64,000 nucleotides of DNA from Lolium rigidum (GCF_022539505.1 NW_025900964.1:62001-126000); one strand, 5' to 3'; shown: positions 46,690-57,955, counted from the stretch's first letter. Notes: generated by a model from the letters alone, not told the origin. A program made the numbers and translations.

Positions 46690-46880
46690 ATATGGCCTTT
46701 TGCACCGGTTTGTAAGGGCCATATGCACCGGATGGCCAACCGGTGCAAACCATCCGGTGCAAAAGCCCCCCCCTTTTGCACCGGTTGGCTTACGAACCGG
46801 TGCTAAAGGGGTCACCACGTGGCCGGCTGTGGGGCGCTCGGCGGGGGAGCTTTTGCACCGGTTCGTAATACGAACCGGTG
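46690..46880. repeat. Left subterminal repeats of the CACTA element
   Basis: At least four copies of TTTGCACCGGTT or its reverse complement AACCGGTGCAAA lie in both orientations, some as head-to-head pairs that form short hairpins. They match the right subterminal array. Confidence 0.85.
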
Positions 46881-46888
46881 CAAAGGGT

Positions 46889-46974
46889 TATGCCGCGGCA
46901 GCATTTTAGTGCCCTTCCCTGCCGCGGCAGAGTCTGCCGCGGCAGGGAATTGCACTAAAACGCTGCCGCGGCAG
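46889..46974. repeat. Large near-perfect inverted repeat with four palindromes
   Basis: TGCCGCGGCA occurs four times (46891, 46920, 46935, 46964). The whole is an inverted repeat with about 42-bp arms and only about 3 bp between them. Each palindrome contains CCGCGG. It would form a strong hairpin or cruciform just inside the CACTA left end. Confidence 0.85.
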
Positions 46975-47023
46975 AGACTCTGCCCCATTCGAAACACGGT
47001 ATAATATTAATGCAGACAATTCA

Positions 47024-47050
47024 AATATATATATATATATATATATATAT
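47024..47050. repeat. (AT)n microsatellite, left part
   Basis: An uninterrupted AT repeat directly before the MULE left end. The second part continues at 50141-50180 on the other side, so the MULE probably entered an AT microsatellite. Confidence 0.85.
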
Positions 47051-47908
47051 GGGAAATAGTGGGCTACCATGGGGCATAGCTATGCACATCAATCCAACCA
47101 TTAGATTATCTATAGGGAGCACAAACAGAGCACACGGTGTTAGTCCATTATACATGCACGGCATGCTGCTCCGTTATATTCAAATCACTTCCATCCACAT
47201 CGTTTCATGGTTGCAAACTATTTTTTAGTGATACCATGCCATAAATGGCATAGGCTGCCGACATCAATTCTACTTCCCTTTTGGTACCAAAACAACAACC
47301 AATTTGTAACGGATGAAGCTCGGTGATCACATGGATACGTGAGCACGCATGCAATGATCGACACGTGTCTAACGGCGTCGCTGATCCGTGAAGTGATCAC
47401 ACGGCAGGTAATCCTTAAAAAAAGTTGATTCGTCCTGCCCCAGATTAGCAGATCCAGCACAGCTGTGAAAAGCAAGCGCAGAGCCAGCACACACCGATCG
47501 CACGGATCAGCACAGCCAACAGCAAAGCACCAAGCAGCAAACAGTAAAACAAGCAGCATTTTTTTTAGCGCGTTCGACCTATGGGCAGAAAAGAAGCAAG
47601 AGAGAGAGCCATATCCATGCATCTATTAGTTTTGGATTTAAAAGGGGATGACCCACGGACGCGGATTTTTTTATCATAGGTGCTATGCACTGGAATCGCT
47701 GTCCATAGAATACAATATCTAATACACATTCCGAACCAAATTTACCACGGAGCAACGGTACGGTCCGTGGCAAAATAACAAGCTTGCCATGGTATGTTCG
47801 ATTTCTATTACTCAGCGTTCAACTAGCAAAGAGAAAATATCCGTTGTTTCCCATTTGGTCGAGGTTTTGAATTTTAAGAGGCAAATAAGTCGGCCTCCTA
47901 TACACACA

Positions 47909-48360
47909 CATGTTCAACGGCAGTGGCCTCCCCAGCCCGCTCTACGGCGGCTGCGCCGGGAAGAAGGAGGGCGTTCACACTGAGGGTCAAGCCCGGGAAG
48001 ACGTACATGCTCCAGCTCATCAACGTCGCGCTCAACGACGAGCTCTTCTTCGCCGTCGCCAACCACACGCTCACCGTCGTCGACGTCGACGCGCTCTACG
48101 TCAAGCCCTTCACCGTCGAAGCCTCTTCATCGCGCCGGGACATACCAGCAACGTGTTCCTCACCGCTAAATCATCATTTCCCGGTGCAAGGTACTACATG
48201 CTGGCCCGGCCCTGCGCCACCACGCGCTCGGGCACCTTCGACAACTCCACGTATCCGGCGTCCTCGAGTACGAGGAGCACGACCTCGCCTCCCCCACCTC
48301 CGACAAGAATCGCTTGCCAACCTTCACGCCTACGTCCCGTAGATCAACGACACGACCGCC
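47909..48360 (+). pseudogene. Captured laccase (multicopper oxidase) fragment
   Basis: The frame from 47923 gives [20 protein letters not shown] and [20 protein letters not shown], the second cupredoxin-like domain of plant laccases. After a frameshift near 48120 it continues as [27 protein letters not shown] and TFDNSTYPA, then LPTFTP. No copper-ligand cluster of the C-terminal domain is present and start and end are missing. No intron is seen in this part. Confidence 0.85.
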
Positions 48361-48384
48361 GTGTCAAACTACACCGCGAGTTCA

Positions 48385-48665
48385 GCGTTCGGATGAAGCT
48401 CGTCGACGGTGGCTCCGCTGGCACCGTCACCTCCTTCTACGTAGGCCCATCCATTTCATCCGTGCAGAGGGTATGCATCTTGTGCTTATTTTTTCTTTTC
48501 TTTTGGCTAAATCAATGTCGCTGGATGTGCTCAGCTGATGTCCGGGGAGAGCAGTACCCACGACGAGATTGACATCGAGTTCATGGGAAACTCGAGCGGG
48601 CAGCCTACGTGATGAACACCAGCGTCTGGACCAGCAGCGTCGGCAAGAAGGAGCGAGTTTATTTT
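48385..48665 (+). pseudogene. Captured xyloglucan endotransglucosylase/hydrolase (XTH) fragment with intron
   Basis: The first piece reads VRMKLVDGGSAGTVTSFY up to 48440. An intron of 94 bp (48441-48534, GTAGGC to GCTCAG) follows; an alternative donor is at 48471. The second piece is LMSGESSTHDEIDIEFMGN, containing the GH16 active-site motif HDEIDxEFxG with both glutamates. A one-base loss near 48600 precedes YVMNTSVWTSSVGKKE. Only the catalytic centre of the enzyme is present. The intron shows that capture was from genomic DNA, not mRNA. Confidence 0.85.
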
Positions 48666-49540
48666 TTCTGAACTGGATTTGCTTTATATCCTTTTCCAGA
48701 TCGTGGTCTAGATCCACATGTTGCAGATTTTCCTTCTCATCTAATTTTTTCTTTCTGATATTTCAAAAGAATGTTCCTGCTGGGTTCATGTTGTATTAGA
48801 GATCCAAAAGAATGTTCTTTATCTGGATGACTGGATCCACCTGTGGCTATTTTTTGTGATCTTAGATGGGCATAAGCTTTGAGGTTGTACTTGATGTTCC
48901 GTGGATGAATTTTTACCTTTTATTTTATGAACATGGGATCTGATATTAATGTTCAGTGCATGTGCATCGCAATCGTTGGAAAATATACTACAACTCAAAT
49001 AATTTCATGATCCGAAATTTTCTCAACTGAACCACACATGTGCATCAATCGTTTGAAAATGTAAAATCATCTGCGGATCGGAGAAATTAAACAATGCGAC
49101 AAGGCAGCTGCTAGGTGGATGATTTTTTCCATTTCTTTTTACACTTCTTACATGACATGGGAAATCGTTTCCATCTAGTCAAGCTTTTGGAGACCGTCTT
49201 CTGGGAATTTTATTATTTTTCCTTTACTAATACACTACCTGCACGGCATGAGCGGCCGCGCTGCCGTCTCATCATGCTTTTTGCCGCCAACGCTCCACAA
49301 TTATGTCACGGCATCTGTGATATTAATACGTGCCAGCATTGCCGTTTGTCATCTCTATGATCAATAAATGACGTCAACAACAGACAGATGAGTGCTGAGT
49401 GCAACGTCTACCTCCTAGGCCTATAGCCGTCCGCATTTTGTGAATGTACCTAGGGAACAAAACCAGCCATACCATGGCTTGGTTGCACTTTTAGTTTTTT
49501 TTGTTTGTATATTGGTCACGGCTATGCCGCACGAGTACAT
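48666..49540. other. Non-coding interior of the Pack-MULE
   Basis: AT-rich DNA without a recognisable coding region or a further captured gene piece that I can name. Confidence 0.5.
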
Positions 49541-49679
49541 GGATGCACATTCCAGTCCATTTTGATACCAAAACGACCATTTAAAAATTGACAACTTTAT
49601 CACGTCCAAAATCTGAAACCAAAACCACAACTAAACATAGGTCACTCTTTTTGTTTTTATTTTTTGGACTTCCTATTAT

Positions 49680-50000
49680 GCCAAAATGACAACCATTTTA
49701 CGGTCGAACTTTGATACCAAAATGACAACCAAACTTTGATACCAAAACGACAACCAAACTTTGATACCAAAACGACAACCAAGCATCGGTTACGGTTGTT
49801 CTTTTTTCAAACTTTCTTCTACCAAAACGAGGACCATATTCACGGTCAAACTTTGATACCAAAACGACAACCAAGCATCGGTCACGGTTGTATTTTTTTC
49901 AAATTTTCTTCTACCAAAACGAGAACCATATTCACGGTCAAACTTTGATACCAAAACGACAACCAAGCATCGGTCACGGTTATCTTTTTCAAACGACAAC
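49680..50000. repeat. Tandem repeats near the MULE right end
   Basis: A 23-bp unit, CTTTGATACCAAAACGACAACC, is repeated at 49708-49780. A unit of about 110 bp follows twice (from near 49784 and 49872) and begins a third time (near 49967), each with GCATCGGTCACGGTT, a run of T and CTTCTACCAAAACGAG. Confidence 0.85.
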
Positions 50001-50137
50001 TCACACACCAAATTCCGTAACGGTGTTACATGAGATGACAGGCTCTTTTTTTGATCTGCACCTGGAGAGAGTTGGAGCCCCACTATCCAACGGCTGCTAA
50101 CCTATGCATAGCTATCACCCTTGGTAGAAAATCCGCG

Positions 50138-50140
<3 letters not shown>

Positions 50141-50180
<40 letters not shown>
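50141..50180. repeat. (AT)n microsatellite, right part
   Basis: An uninterrupted AT repeat adjoining the MULE right end. It is the likely second half of the target site. Two further AT tracts lie at 50196-50250 and 50888-50940, the latter in an intron of the protease gene. Confidence 0.85.
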
Positions 50181-50184
<4 letters not shown>

Positions 50185-50892
50185 CAAACCATTATATTAC
50201 ATATATATATCGATCAAAGTGACACACGATCATGCATATATATATATATGTCTACATCAACTTTGATTTTGCATGTCGGCCACATAGTGTTCTCCGTCTG
50301 GAGCTATGACTTGCTCAAGTAAGAATCCCGCCAGCTCTTCTTGAATTGCTCGTACACGCTCGGTTGCTAGAAGACCGTTCCGCAACCGTTGGATCTAATA
50401 ATTTGAAGAAGGTATGGTGGTCAATATATATATGTGTGTGTATGTGAATGAAACACAAGGTGATAAAATAAAGCCATGAATGTTGTTTACTTACATCAAG
50501 TTGTTCCAAAATGTCCCTCACATGGTGGGTATTCGGCGGATGAATTCGCAAACGTAGAACCCGCATAAATTATTCCCGTCCTCTTGCCTCAAGCACTTTA
50601 CGAGAACAAAGTTCAATCAAAATAATATATATATAATCAAGGATGATAATAATGGTATTGAAACTAGAATCAAAGAGATGCGCGGCCTAGCAAGTACTTA
50701 CCGGTACATGTTTTATTCGAAGTTCTTTATTCTTTAAACCCGGACCTTTGTTGGTGAACCGTTTCCAAGCCTTGTGGAGGATATCAGCCATGTCCCCCCA
50801 CGCCTCAAGGGGTTTACTCTTCGAGTCCATGACTTCTACTATCCCGGTGTCGGGTTCAATGACTAGCAGGATATAGTGAAACCTGCGGACAC

Positions 50893-50943
<51 letters not shown>

Positions 50944-51116
50944 TAACTCATCAATTACACTTAACACATGGAGTAAGCGAAAAAGATTTAATGTGTGAAG
51001 ACAGTAACACTCACGCGAAGTTGTAAGGAAATAGTATTGCCCTTTTGTATGAGTTTTTCCTTAAGACATATACCAAGTTATTCTCCGTGTCCTTGGGAGA
51101 GTTGTCGACAGTATAC

Positions 51117-53384
51117 TGATGTCTACGTTCCCCCTCCTTTCCTGTAGACAGTGTTGGGCCTCCAAGAGCAGAGGTTTGTAGAACAGCAGCAAGTTTCCCT
51201 TAAGTGGATACCCAAGGTTTATCGAACTCAGGGAGGAAGAGGTCAAAGATATCCCTCTCATGCAACCCCGCAACCACAAAGCAAGAAGTCTCTTGTGTCC
51301 CCAACACACCAAATAGGTGCACTAGTTCGGCGAAGAGATAGTGAAATACAGGTGGTATAAATAAGTATGAGCAGTAGCAACGGTGCCAGAAAAGTGCTTG
51401 GCGTGTAGTTGATGGTGGTGGTATTGCAGCAGTAGTAACGCAGTAAAACAATAAACAAGCAGTAGTAACTCAGCAGTATTTAGGAACAAGGCCTAGGGAT
51501 TACACTTTCACTAGTGGACACTCTCAACATTGATCACATAACAGAATAGATAAATGCATACTCTACACTTTTGTTGGATGATGAACACATTGCGTAGGAT
51601 TACACGAACCCTCAATGCCGGAGTTAACAAGCTCCACAATAATGCTCATGTTTAAGTAACCTTTAGTGTAAGATAGATCAACGCTACTAAACCAAGTACT
51701 AGCATAGCATGCACACCTGTCACCTTCATGCATATGTAGGAGGAATAGATCACATCAATATTATCATAGCAATAGTTAACTCCATAATCTACAAGAGATC
51801 ATGATCATAGCACAAACCAAGTACTAACACGGTGCACACACTGTCACCATTACACACGTGCGGGAGGAATAGAACTACTTTAATAACACATCACTAGAGT
51901 AGCACATAGATAGTAGTGATACAAACACATTGCAATCATAAAGAGATATAAATAAGCACCTCACTATGCCATTCAACGGTGAATAAGTATTCTGTGAAAT
52001 CTAGCCTAAGAGACCCACACGGTGCACACACTCGTCACCTTTACACACGTGGGACGAGGAGTCTCCGGAGATCACATAAGTAAAACTCACTTGACTAGCA
52101 TAATGACATCTAGATTACAAGCATCATCATATGAATCTCAATCATGTAAGGCAGCTCATGAGATTATTGTATTGAAGCACATAGGAGAGAGATGAACCAC
52201 ATAGCTACCGGTACAGCCCCGAGCCTCGATGGAGAACTACTCCCTCCTCATGGGAGCAGCAGCGGTGATGAAGATGGCGGTGGAGATGGCAGCGGTGTCG
52301 ATGGAGAATCCTTCCGGGGGCACTTCCCCGCTCCGGCAGGGTGCCGGAACAGAGACTCCTGTCCCCCAGATCTTGGCTTCGCGATGGCGGCGGCTCTGGA
52401 AGGTTTCTGTGGTTTTCGTCGAACGCGGTAGGGTTTTCTGATCCAGGGGCTTTATATAGGCGAAGAGGCGGCGCCAGAGGGTCGAAGGGGGGCCCACACC
52501 CTAGGGGGGCGCGCCCCCCCCTTGGCCGCGCCGGGGTATGCTCTGGTGGCCCTGCCCCTCTTCTCTGGCGGTAGGGCTGGAATTCGAGCCGAGCCGAGCC
52601 AGCTCGGCTTGACTCGGTAAAGCTCGGTCAACATTCGAGTTAGCTCGACTCGACTCGTTTAACAATCGAGTCCGAATTTGAAACTTGGCTCGACTCGCAA
52701 AGCTCGCGAGTAACTCATGAGTAGCTCGTTTAAAATTATCAAATAGAACGTGTAAAATGTACAATGCATTTTCCCCAAATATTTGGACATAAATGATGAA
52801 AAACAAGCATTAGGACTATGGTACCACAAAAATATAAACCACAACGCTCAATATAGATCAATATATTATCAGCATAAGATTGCCAAGTTGAGAAACCATA
52901 AATATACTTGCGCATTTTAGTGGGCTTGGGCCGAATTCATTTTTACCGAGCTAAACGAGCTACTCGCGAGTTCAATGAACTCGGCTCGTTTAGCTTGAAC
53001 TCGTTTAACGACAAAATATGAAACTCGGCTTGACTCGTTATACACCGAGTTCGAGCCGAGACGAGTCGAGTCACGAGTTACTCGTTTGGCTTGCGAGTTT
53101 CGAGTTTTAATTCCAGGCCTATCTGGCGGTTCTCGTGTGTTCTGGATGCTTCCGGGTAAAATAGGAACCTGGGCGTTGATTTCGTCCGATTCCGAGAATA
53201 TTTCGTTACTAGGATTTCTGAAACCAAAAACAGCAGAAAACGGAACTCGGCACTTCGGCATCTTGTTAATAGGTTAGTTCCAGAAAATGCACGAATATGA
53301 CATAAAGTGTGCATAAAACATGTAGATAACATCAATAATGTGGCATGGAACACAAGAAATTATCGATACGTTGGAGACGTATCA
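51117..53384 (-). mobile_element. Solo LTR (Sabrina-like) inserted in a CACTA exon
   Basis: TATAC is duplicated exactly at both sides (51112-51116 and 53385-53389). On the minus strand the insert begins TGATACGTCTCCAACG and ends GTAGACATCA. It has one LTR of about 1.7 kb once the hAT insert is removed, and no internal region. Its first 200 bp and its end (GGGAAACTTGCTGCTGTTC) resemble the LTRs at 1-1443 and 6408-7996. GCTATATAAAGCC-like sequence near 52455 (minus strand CTATATAAAGCC) is a TATA box. It interrupts an exon of the Ulp1-like gene. Confidence 0.92.
52572..53121. mobile_element. 550-bp hAT-type non-autonomous element
   Basis: The left end is TAGGGCTGGAATTCGAG. The right end read inward is TAGGCCTGGAATTAAAAC. 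The 8-bp target duplication TCTGGCGG is perfect (52564-52571 and 53122-53129), as expected for hAT elements. The interior is full of CTCGACTCG / GCTCGTTTA-like repeats and has no frame. It lies inside the solo LTR, so it is the youngest insertion in this stack. Confidence 0.92.
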
Positions 53385-56300
53385 TATACCCATTCACGGT
53401 ATATGGGTCAACGAACCCAAGATCATAGATTTGCCCCTTGCGGCATTCGCGGATCTTCATTCTGCATAATACAGTGAGAATATGGTTATATGCATGCAAT
53501 AATGGACGAGCCGCGGTAGAGACTTAATTACATAAATAATACTTACAGACAGTATGCACTCAGCAGAGATTTGTCGAGGGCGTCTTGGTTGAATAACTGA
53601 AATAATTCACAAAATTCGATGTTCATCACGTCATTTCGCCCGTAGTGATCATCTGTGATTGCCACCATGATCCAGTTCTTACCATCCTTACATGCATCCA
53701 TGTACCAATTATGCGATCTTCGCAGTTGTGTTGATAGATTAGGCAACTTCTCAGCTCTGACAAGAGGTTGCCCGTACTTGTACTGGTATGCTATTTGGAC
53801 ATCATCACCCTTGAACATGAATTCTGCATCGATGCGGCTTAAGTACTCAGGAATACTCATACCGGCCGCTTCTGCCTCATCTTTGTATAGTTTTACCATC
53901 GTCGGATCAAGGCACGCTAGGACATCAGGATACACTTGGACCGGGGGGCACGAGTTTTTCTGGGCTCCAAGCTGGGGAACTGGTTTCCCTTCTACCTTAC
54001 TTTTTTCCCACCGGTCTTTTGCTAACACATTTGACTTGCGAATAGACCGGTCATAGTTCGATGAAAGACTTGGCTCAGGTTGATGAAGGTTCTTCAGGAG
54101 TTTCAACTTCTTTTCCAGAGATATAGCTGGCTCCGGCTCAAGCTGGGGCTTTTTCAGTTTCAACATTTGTTGCTTGTGCTGTTCAGCTACAATCTTGGCA
54201 TTTTCCTCAACTGTATAGTCATAAGGTCTCTTGGGAGCAACCTTAGGCACTCTTGGGAGGGGCTCTTGTTTGCGTCTCGGTGATTTGTTACGACTCAGCT
54301 GTGTCGTAGCGGTCCGCCTAATTTTCCCCTTAGACTTGGGCGGCGGAGAAGGCTCACGCGGCGGCGGAGATGGCTTACGCGCCGGCGGGGAAGGCTCACG
54401 CGGCGGCGGAGATGGCTCACGCGCCGGCGGGGAAGGCTCACGCACTGGAGACGGCTGCATCGGTGGAGAATGCTGGCTCGGTGGAGACCTTGTTGGTGCC
54501 TTCCAACCCGGAATCACAATGAATTCCTTTCGCCATAGAACTGTAGTGTTCTTGGCTTCTCCCAGCTCTAGCAAATCCCCTTCACCGGCAGGGTGGTCAA
54601 GCCTCAGCGGCCCATACCCATCCATAACTTGATCCACCCGGCAACAGCGTATCCAGGTGGAACCGGATTGAAGTGGTATCTTTGATCGGATGCGGCGGTA
54701 AGACATAGCCGATCGCCGCCTTGATCGTTAAGTAGCCCATCGTTTGGAAATGTAGCTCACAAGGTGTCGACTCTGTGATAAAGTCCACAGGGTAGAGATC
54801 AGGAGGCATCTGCGGATCCACAGGGGAGGGAGGAGCCATGTGCGGATCCACATCTGCATCATCACCAGGCAGCTCCGTGGAAGCCACGCTGCTTTTCCGC
54901 TGAGATCCCTGGCCGGTAGCATCGAATGCAACTTCTTCTATCTGCGGATTAGGTTGAGGTTGGGTGACTGTGACTGAGCCTGACATTATCATCCTCACTT
55001 GCTCCTCTAGCTTAGCAACGCGTTCTTGAACCACATCCTTTTGCTTCTGACGGCTTCTATCGGGATATTTCTTCGTTTCTGCAGGAAACCCAATACACCA
55101 CGGCTTGCCACCTGGTATGGTGCGTGTTCGTCCTAGGTGTTCAGGATTCCCAAGGGCGCGTGTGAGCTGGTCCTTCTCTCTTTCGGGACGGAACTTCCCC
55201 TCTTCAACTTCCTTCGCAACATTTCTAAAGGCTTCGATGGGAAGTGGGTTTTCCCGATGTCTTTGTGTATATATGCAGAACCCTTGTGCGTCCAACGTGC
55301 CCCCATGCGCGTAAAACCAATCCCTTGACCGTTGGTTCCATTTTCGGACCTCTGGCTGGATCCCCTTTCCAATTAGTTCATTCTCCCATTTCTCCCACTT
55401 AGGTCTGCCAGCCTTGTAGCCTCCTCGCCCCATGGTATGGAAGTACATCTTATTAGCAGCATTTTTCTTGTTGGCGTCTGACCTTGTCTTTGCCCTCTCC
55501 GATGTCTTGTACTTCACAAATGCCTCCCAGTGGTCTTTTATCTTCTCATAGGGGCCGTTGAAATCTGGAGTCTTCTTTTTCTTGACAAAGAAGTTGTCCA
55601 ATTTCTTCTTATAGTCGTTGAACTGCATTGCCATCTTCTTAAGAGCCCACTTCTTGACTCTTCGTTGTATGCTATTCAGCTCGGGATCATCAGGGTCTGG
55701 CCTGTTGTTCTCACTATCAGAGTCAGCTGGCTCCGGAAATATGAAATTTACCATGAGTTTCCTAAACATCAGATTTTTGGATCTCGTATCGACGTAAGTA
55801 ACTCCTTCGTCCGCCTTTGCAGGTTTCTTCCATTCTTGAGTGGTGATCGGGATGGTGTCCCTAACAATAACTCCGCATTGACTTACAAACTTTTTTGCGT
55901 GATCCTTGGGAGAAATCGGTTCACCGTCTATAGCGATTTCCGTGATGATGCACCTTTCATGCTCTTCCATCTTTCTGGCCGCGCCTCGTTTAGTTCTGCC
56001 AGTAGAGTGTGTTGATTGGGAGGTCTAAAAGAAGAAACAACGTTAATATATGTATATGCACAAATCTGTAGGCTTGGTTAGTTAATATATATACACCTCG
56101 GCGCCGTGAGCTTCTCCCTCGCAGTCGTCACCTTCTCCCTCACCGGAGCCGTCTCCACGGTGGTCTTGCTCATCTTCCTCATCGGAGCCGTCTCCTCGGG
56201 TTCGCTCGTCTCCCTCGCCGGATTGGTTTAGGTAAATAGAGGTGATATCGTCATCTTCACGGATAATCTCCTCGACGAGGTATTCTTGTTCTAGGTCTCT

Positions 56301-56602
56301 TTCCATAGTTTCTGCAAAGACTTATAAGTTATTCTAATGCTATAAACACAACGAAGCTAGTTTCGCAAAGACTTACAAGTTTACAAAGACTTACAGGTAA
56401 TTAAGAATAATGCTCAATACATGATCAAAATATGAGTTATACATATATATAGGTACTAATTAAGGATAATGCTCAATACATATATAGTTCTTAACTAAGG
56501 ATCGATAATATAGTGCTGAAAGCGAGATAGTGCGATTACATGCATACATAGATCGGGTTCATGTTTATTTAACCCTAATACATCAATCACTACTACAACC
56601 AC

Positions 56603-57034
56603 TCAACCGCACTGACCGGGTCCTATAACGCGCCGACCGGGTCCTGAGCCGCGCTGGGTGAACCCCCAAAGCCACGGAACAACAATGGGAGCATAGCTAA
56701 CATGAGATCCCTGCATAACTGATCGTCCGGTCCTATACATGGTGTCTAACGCATACATGTAACGGCGAACGTGCTCGTCCTCCGCTGCAATGCGCTGAGC
56801 TACCTCCTCCGGCGGGGCCGGCTCCTCTCGAAACGAACGTGGCCCATAAGACCTCCACCAGAGAATATCCGGGTCGACGACGGGACCCGGATTCCGCACG
56901 AAGGTGCGCGCCCCGGAAGATAACACCTCCCAGTGCCACCCCGGCGGAGCCGAGTCCCGAACTTCTCCCATCTGCTGCATCTCCTCTAAAATTGTCCTAG
57001 CTCCAGGACGCGGAGGGCGCGGCATCGTATGCAA
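56603..57034 (-). CDS. Unknown CACTA-borne ORF, 143 residues
   Basis: One open frame from ATG 57034 (or the second ATG, MPRPPRPGARTIL) encodes 143 residues with a proline- and glycine-rich start, a middle rich in E and R, and a glycine-rich end (RGSGPGRRVIGPG). I do not recognise a domain, but similar hypothetical proteins occur with wheat CACTA elements from memory. It lies on the same strand as and 300 bp upstream of the Ulp1-like gene, so it could be a separate gene or an upstream exon of it. No splice donor was chosen. Confidence 0.4.
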   Translation of the reverse strand: MHTMPRPPRPGARTILEEMQQMGEVRDSAPPGWHWEVLSSGARTFVRNPGPVVDPDILWWRSYGPRSFREEPAPPEEVAQRIAAEDEHVRRYMYALDTMYRTGRSVMQGSHVSYAPIVVPWLWGFTQRGSGPGRRVIGPGQCG

Positions 57035-57545
57035 ACTAACAAATATAATATTGAATTTGAATAAACTACTTATGAGTATGAATCAAAGTAATTAAATATT
57101 TTCTAACACATACTAATAAAGTACTTACATATTCCATCTAAAATTTTCTAACACATCTAAATAAAGTACTTACATATTCCATCTAACACATACTAATCAA
57201 AGTACTTACATATTCCATCTAATTTTTTTCTAACACATCTAAATACTAGAATTTCCAAATTTTCCTAACTTTTTTCTAACACATACTATTTAAAATCTAA
57301 CACATACTAAAATTTCCTAACACATCTAACACACTAAAATTTCCAAATTTTCCTAACTTTTTTCTAACACACTAAATTTTTTCTAACTAAAATTTCTAAA
57401 TAAATTTCCTAACTAAAATTTCTAACTAAAATTTCCTAACTAAAATTTTCTAACTAAAATTTCCTAACTAAATTTTTTCTAACTAAAATTTCCTAACTAA
57501 AATTTCTAACTAAAATTTCCTAACTAAAATTTGTAACTAAAAACT
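57035..57545. repeat. AT-rich short repeats
   Basis: Many copies of CTAACTAAAATTTC and CTAACACATACTA, most dense at 57270-57545, in imperfect tandem. No gene. The stretch stops abruptly at a GC-rich block. Confidence 0.8.
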
Positions 57546-57559
57546 AACTAAAACAAAAA

Positions 57560-57955
57560 AAAGGAGGCAGGGGGCGGCGGGCGGCGCGCCTCACTCGAGA
57601 GCGGCGGCGGCGGACGGCGCGGAGGATGAAGAGGAGCAGCGCGGCACGGGCGGGCGGGCGGCAGCGCGCGGGCGATGGCGCGGAGGAGGAAGAGCAGCAG
57701 GGCGCGGCGGCGGAGAGGAAGAGGCGCGGGCGCGCGGCGGGCGGGCGGCGGCGCGTGGGCGACGGCGAGGCGGCAGCGAGGCGGGCGGCGACGCGCGGGC
57801 GGCGAGCGGCGCGGACGGCGAGGCGGCGGCGCGGACGGCGGCGGCGCGCGCGGGCGGCGGGCGGCGGCGGCGGGCGTGCGAAATTTGGCAGCTTGCCGGC
57901 GTCCAAAACGCTCCTCGCGCGAATGGGGAAGAAGGGTGGGCGCGCCGGTAGTTGA
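57560..57955. promoter_or_regulatory. CpG-rich block, probable promoter or 5' leader of a CACTA gene
   Basis: About 400 bp of almost pure G, C and purine-rich CGGCGG-type repeats. It separates the minus-strand ORF at 57034 from the plus-strand ORF at 58425. Frames through it encode only Arg/Pro/Ala low complexity, so I treat it as non-coding. A two-way promoter is possible but not shown. Confidence 0.4.

Larger units (their letters stand above)
47051..50140 (+). mobile_element. Pack-MULE with laccase and XTH gene pieces
   Basis: The left end (GTGGGCTACCATGGGGCATAG and on) and the right end, reverse-complemented (TCTACCAAGGGTGATAGCTATG), match imperfectly over about 60 bp (shared core ATAGCTATGCA), giving terminal inverted repeats of Mutator type. 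AT repeats on both sides hide the expected 9-bp target duplication. No transposase is inside. Instead it carries a laccase piece (47909-48360) and a xyloglucan endotransglucosylase piece with intron (48385-48665), the definition of a Pack-MULE. The right third (49550-50000) holds tandem repeats around TTTGATACCAAAACGACAACC. Confidence 0.78.
50260..56306 (-). pseudogene. CACTA-borne gene with Ulp1-like (C48) cysteine protease domain, broken
   Basis: The start is ATG 56306. Exon 1 (56306-56097) is acidic. Exon 2 starts at 56024 and encodes a basic helical region (ALKKMAMQFNDYKKK, HTMGRGGYKAGRPKWEKWE), then, after a frameshift near 54660, proline repeats (REPSPPPREPSPPA) and a linker to 53543. 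The next exon begins at 53461 (MKIRECRKGQIYDLGFVDPY), is cut by the solo LTR and resumes at 51116. The following exon (to about 50700) holds the catalytic His (FHYILLVI) and Asp (VMDSKS). The next holds Gln and Cys (RQEDGNNLCGFYVC), so the triad is intact. A frameshift near 50565 and the LTR kill it. The last exon ends near 50265. Its role in transposition is unknown; SUMO-like protein cleavage is inferred. Confidence 0.78.
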
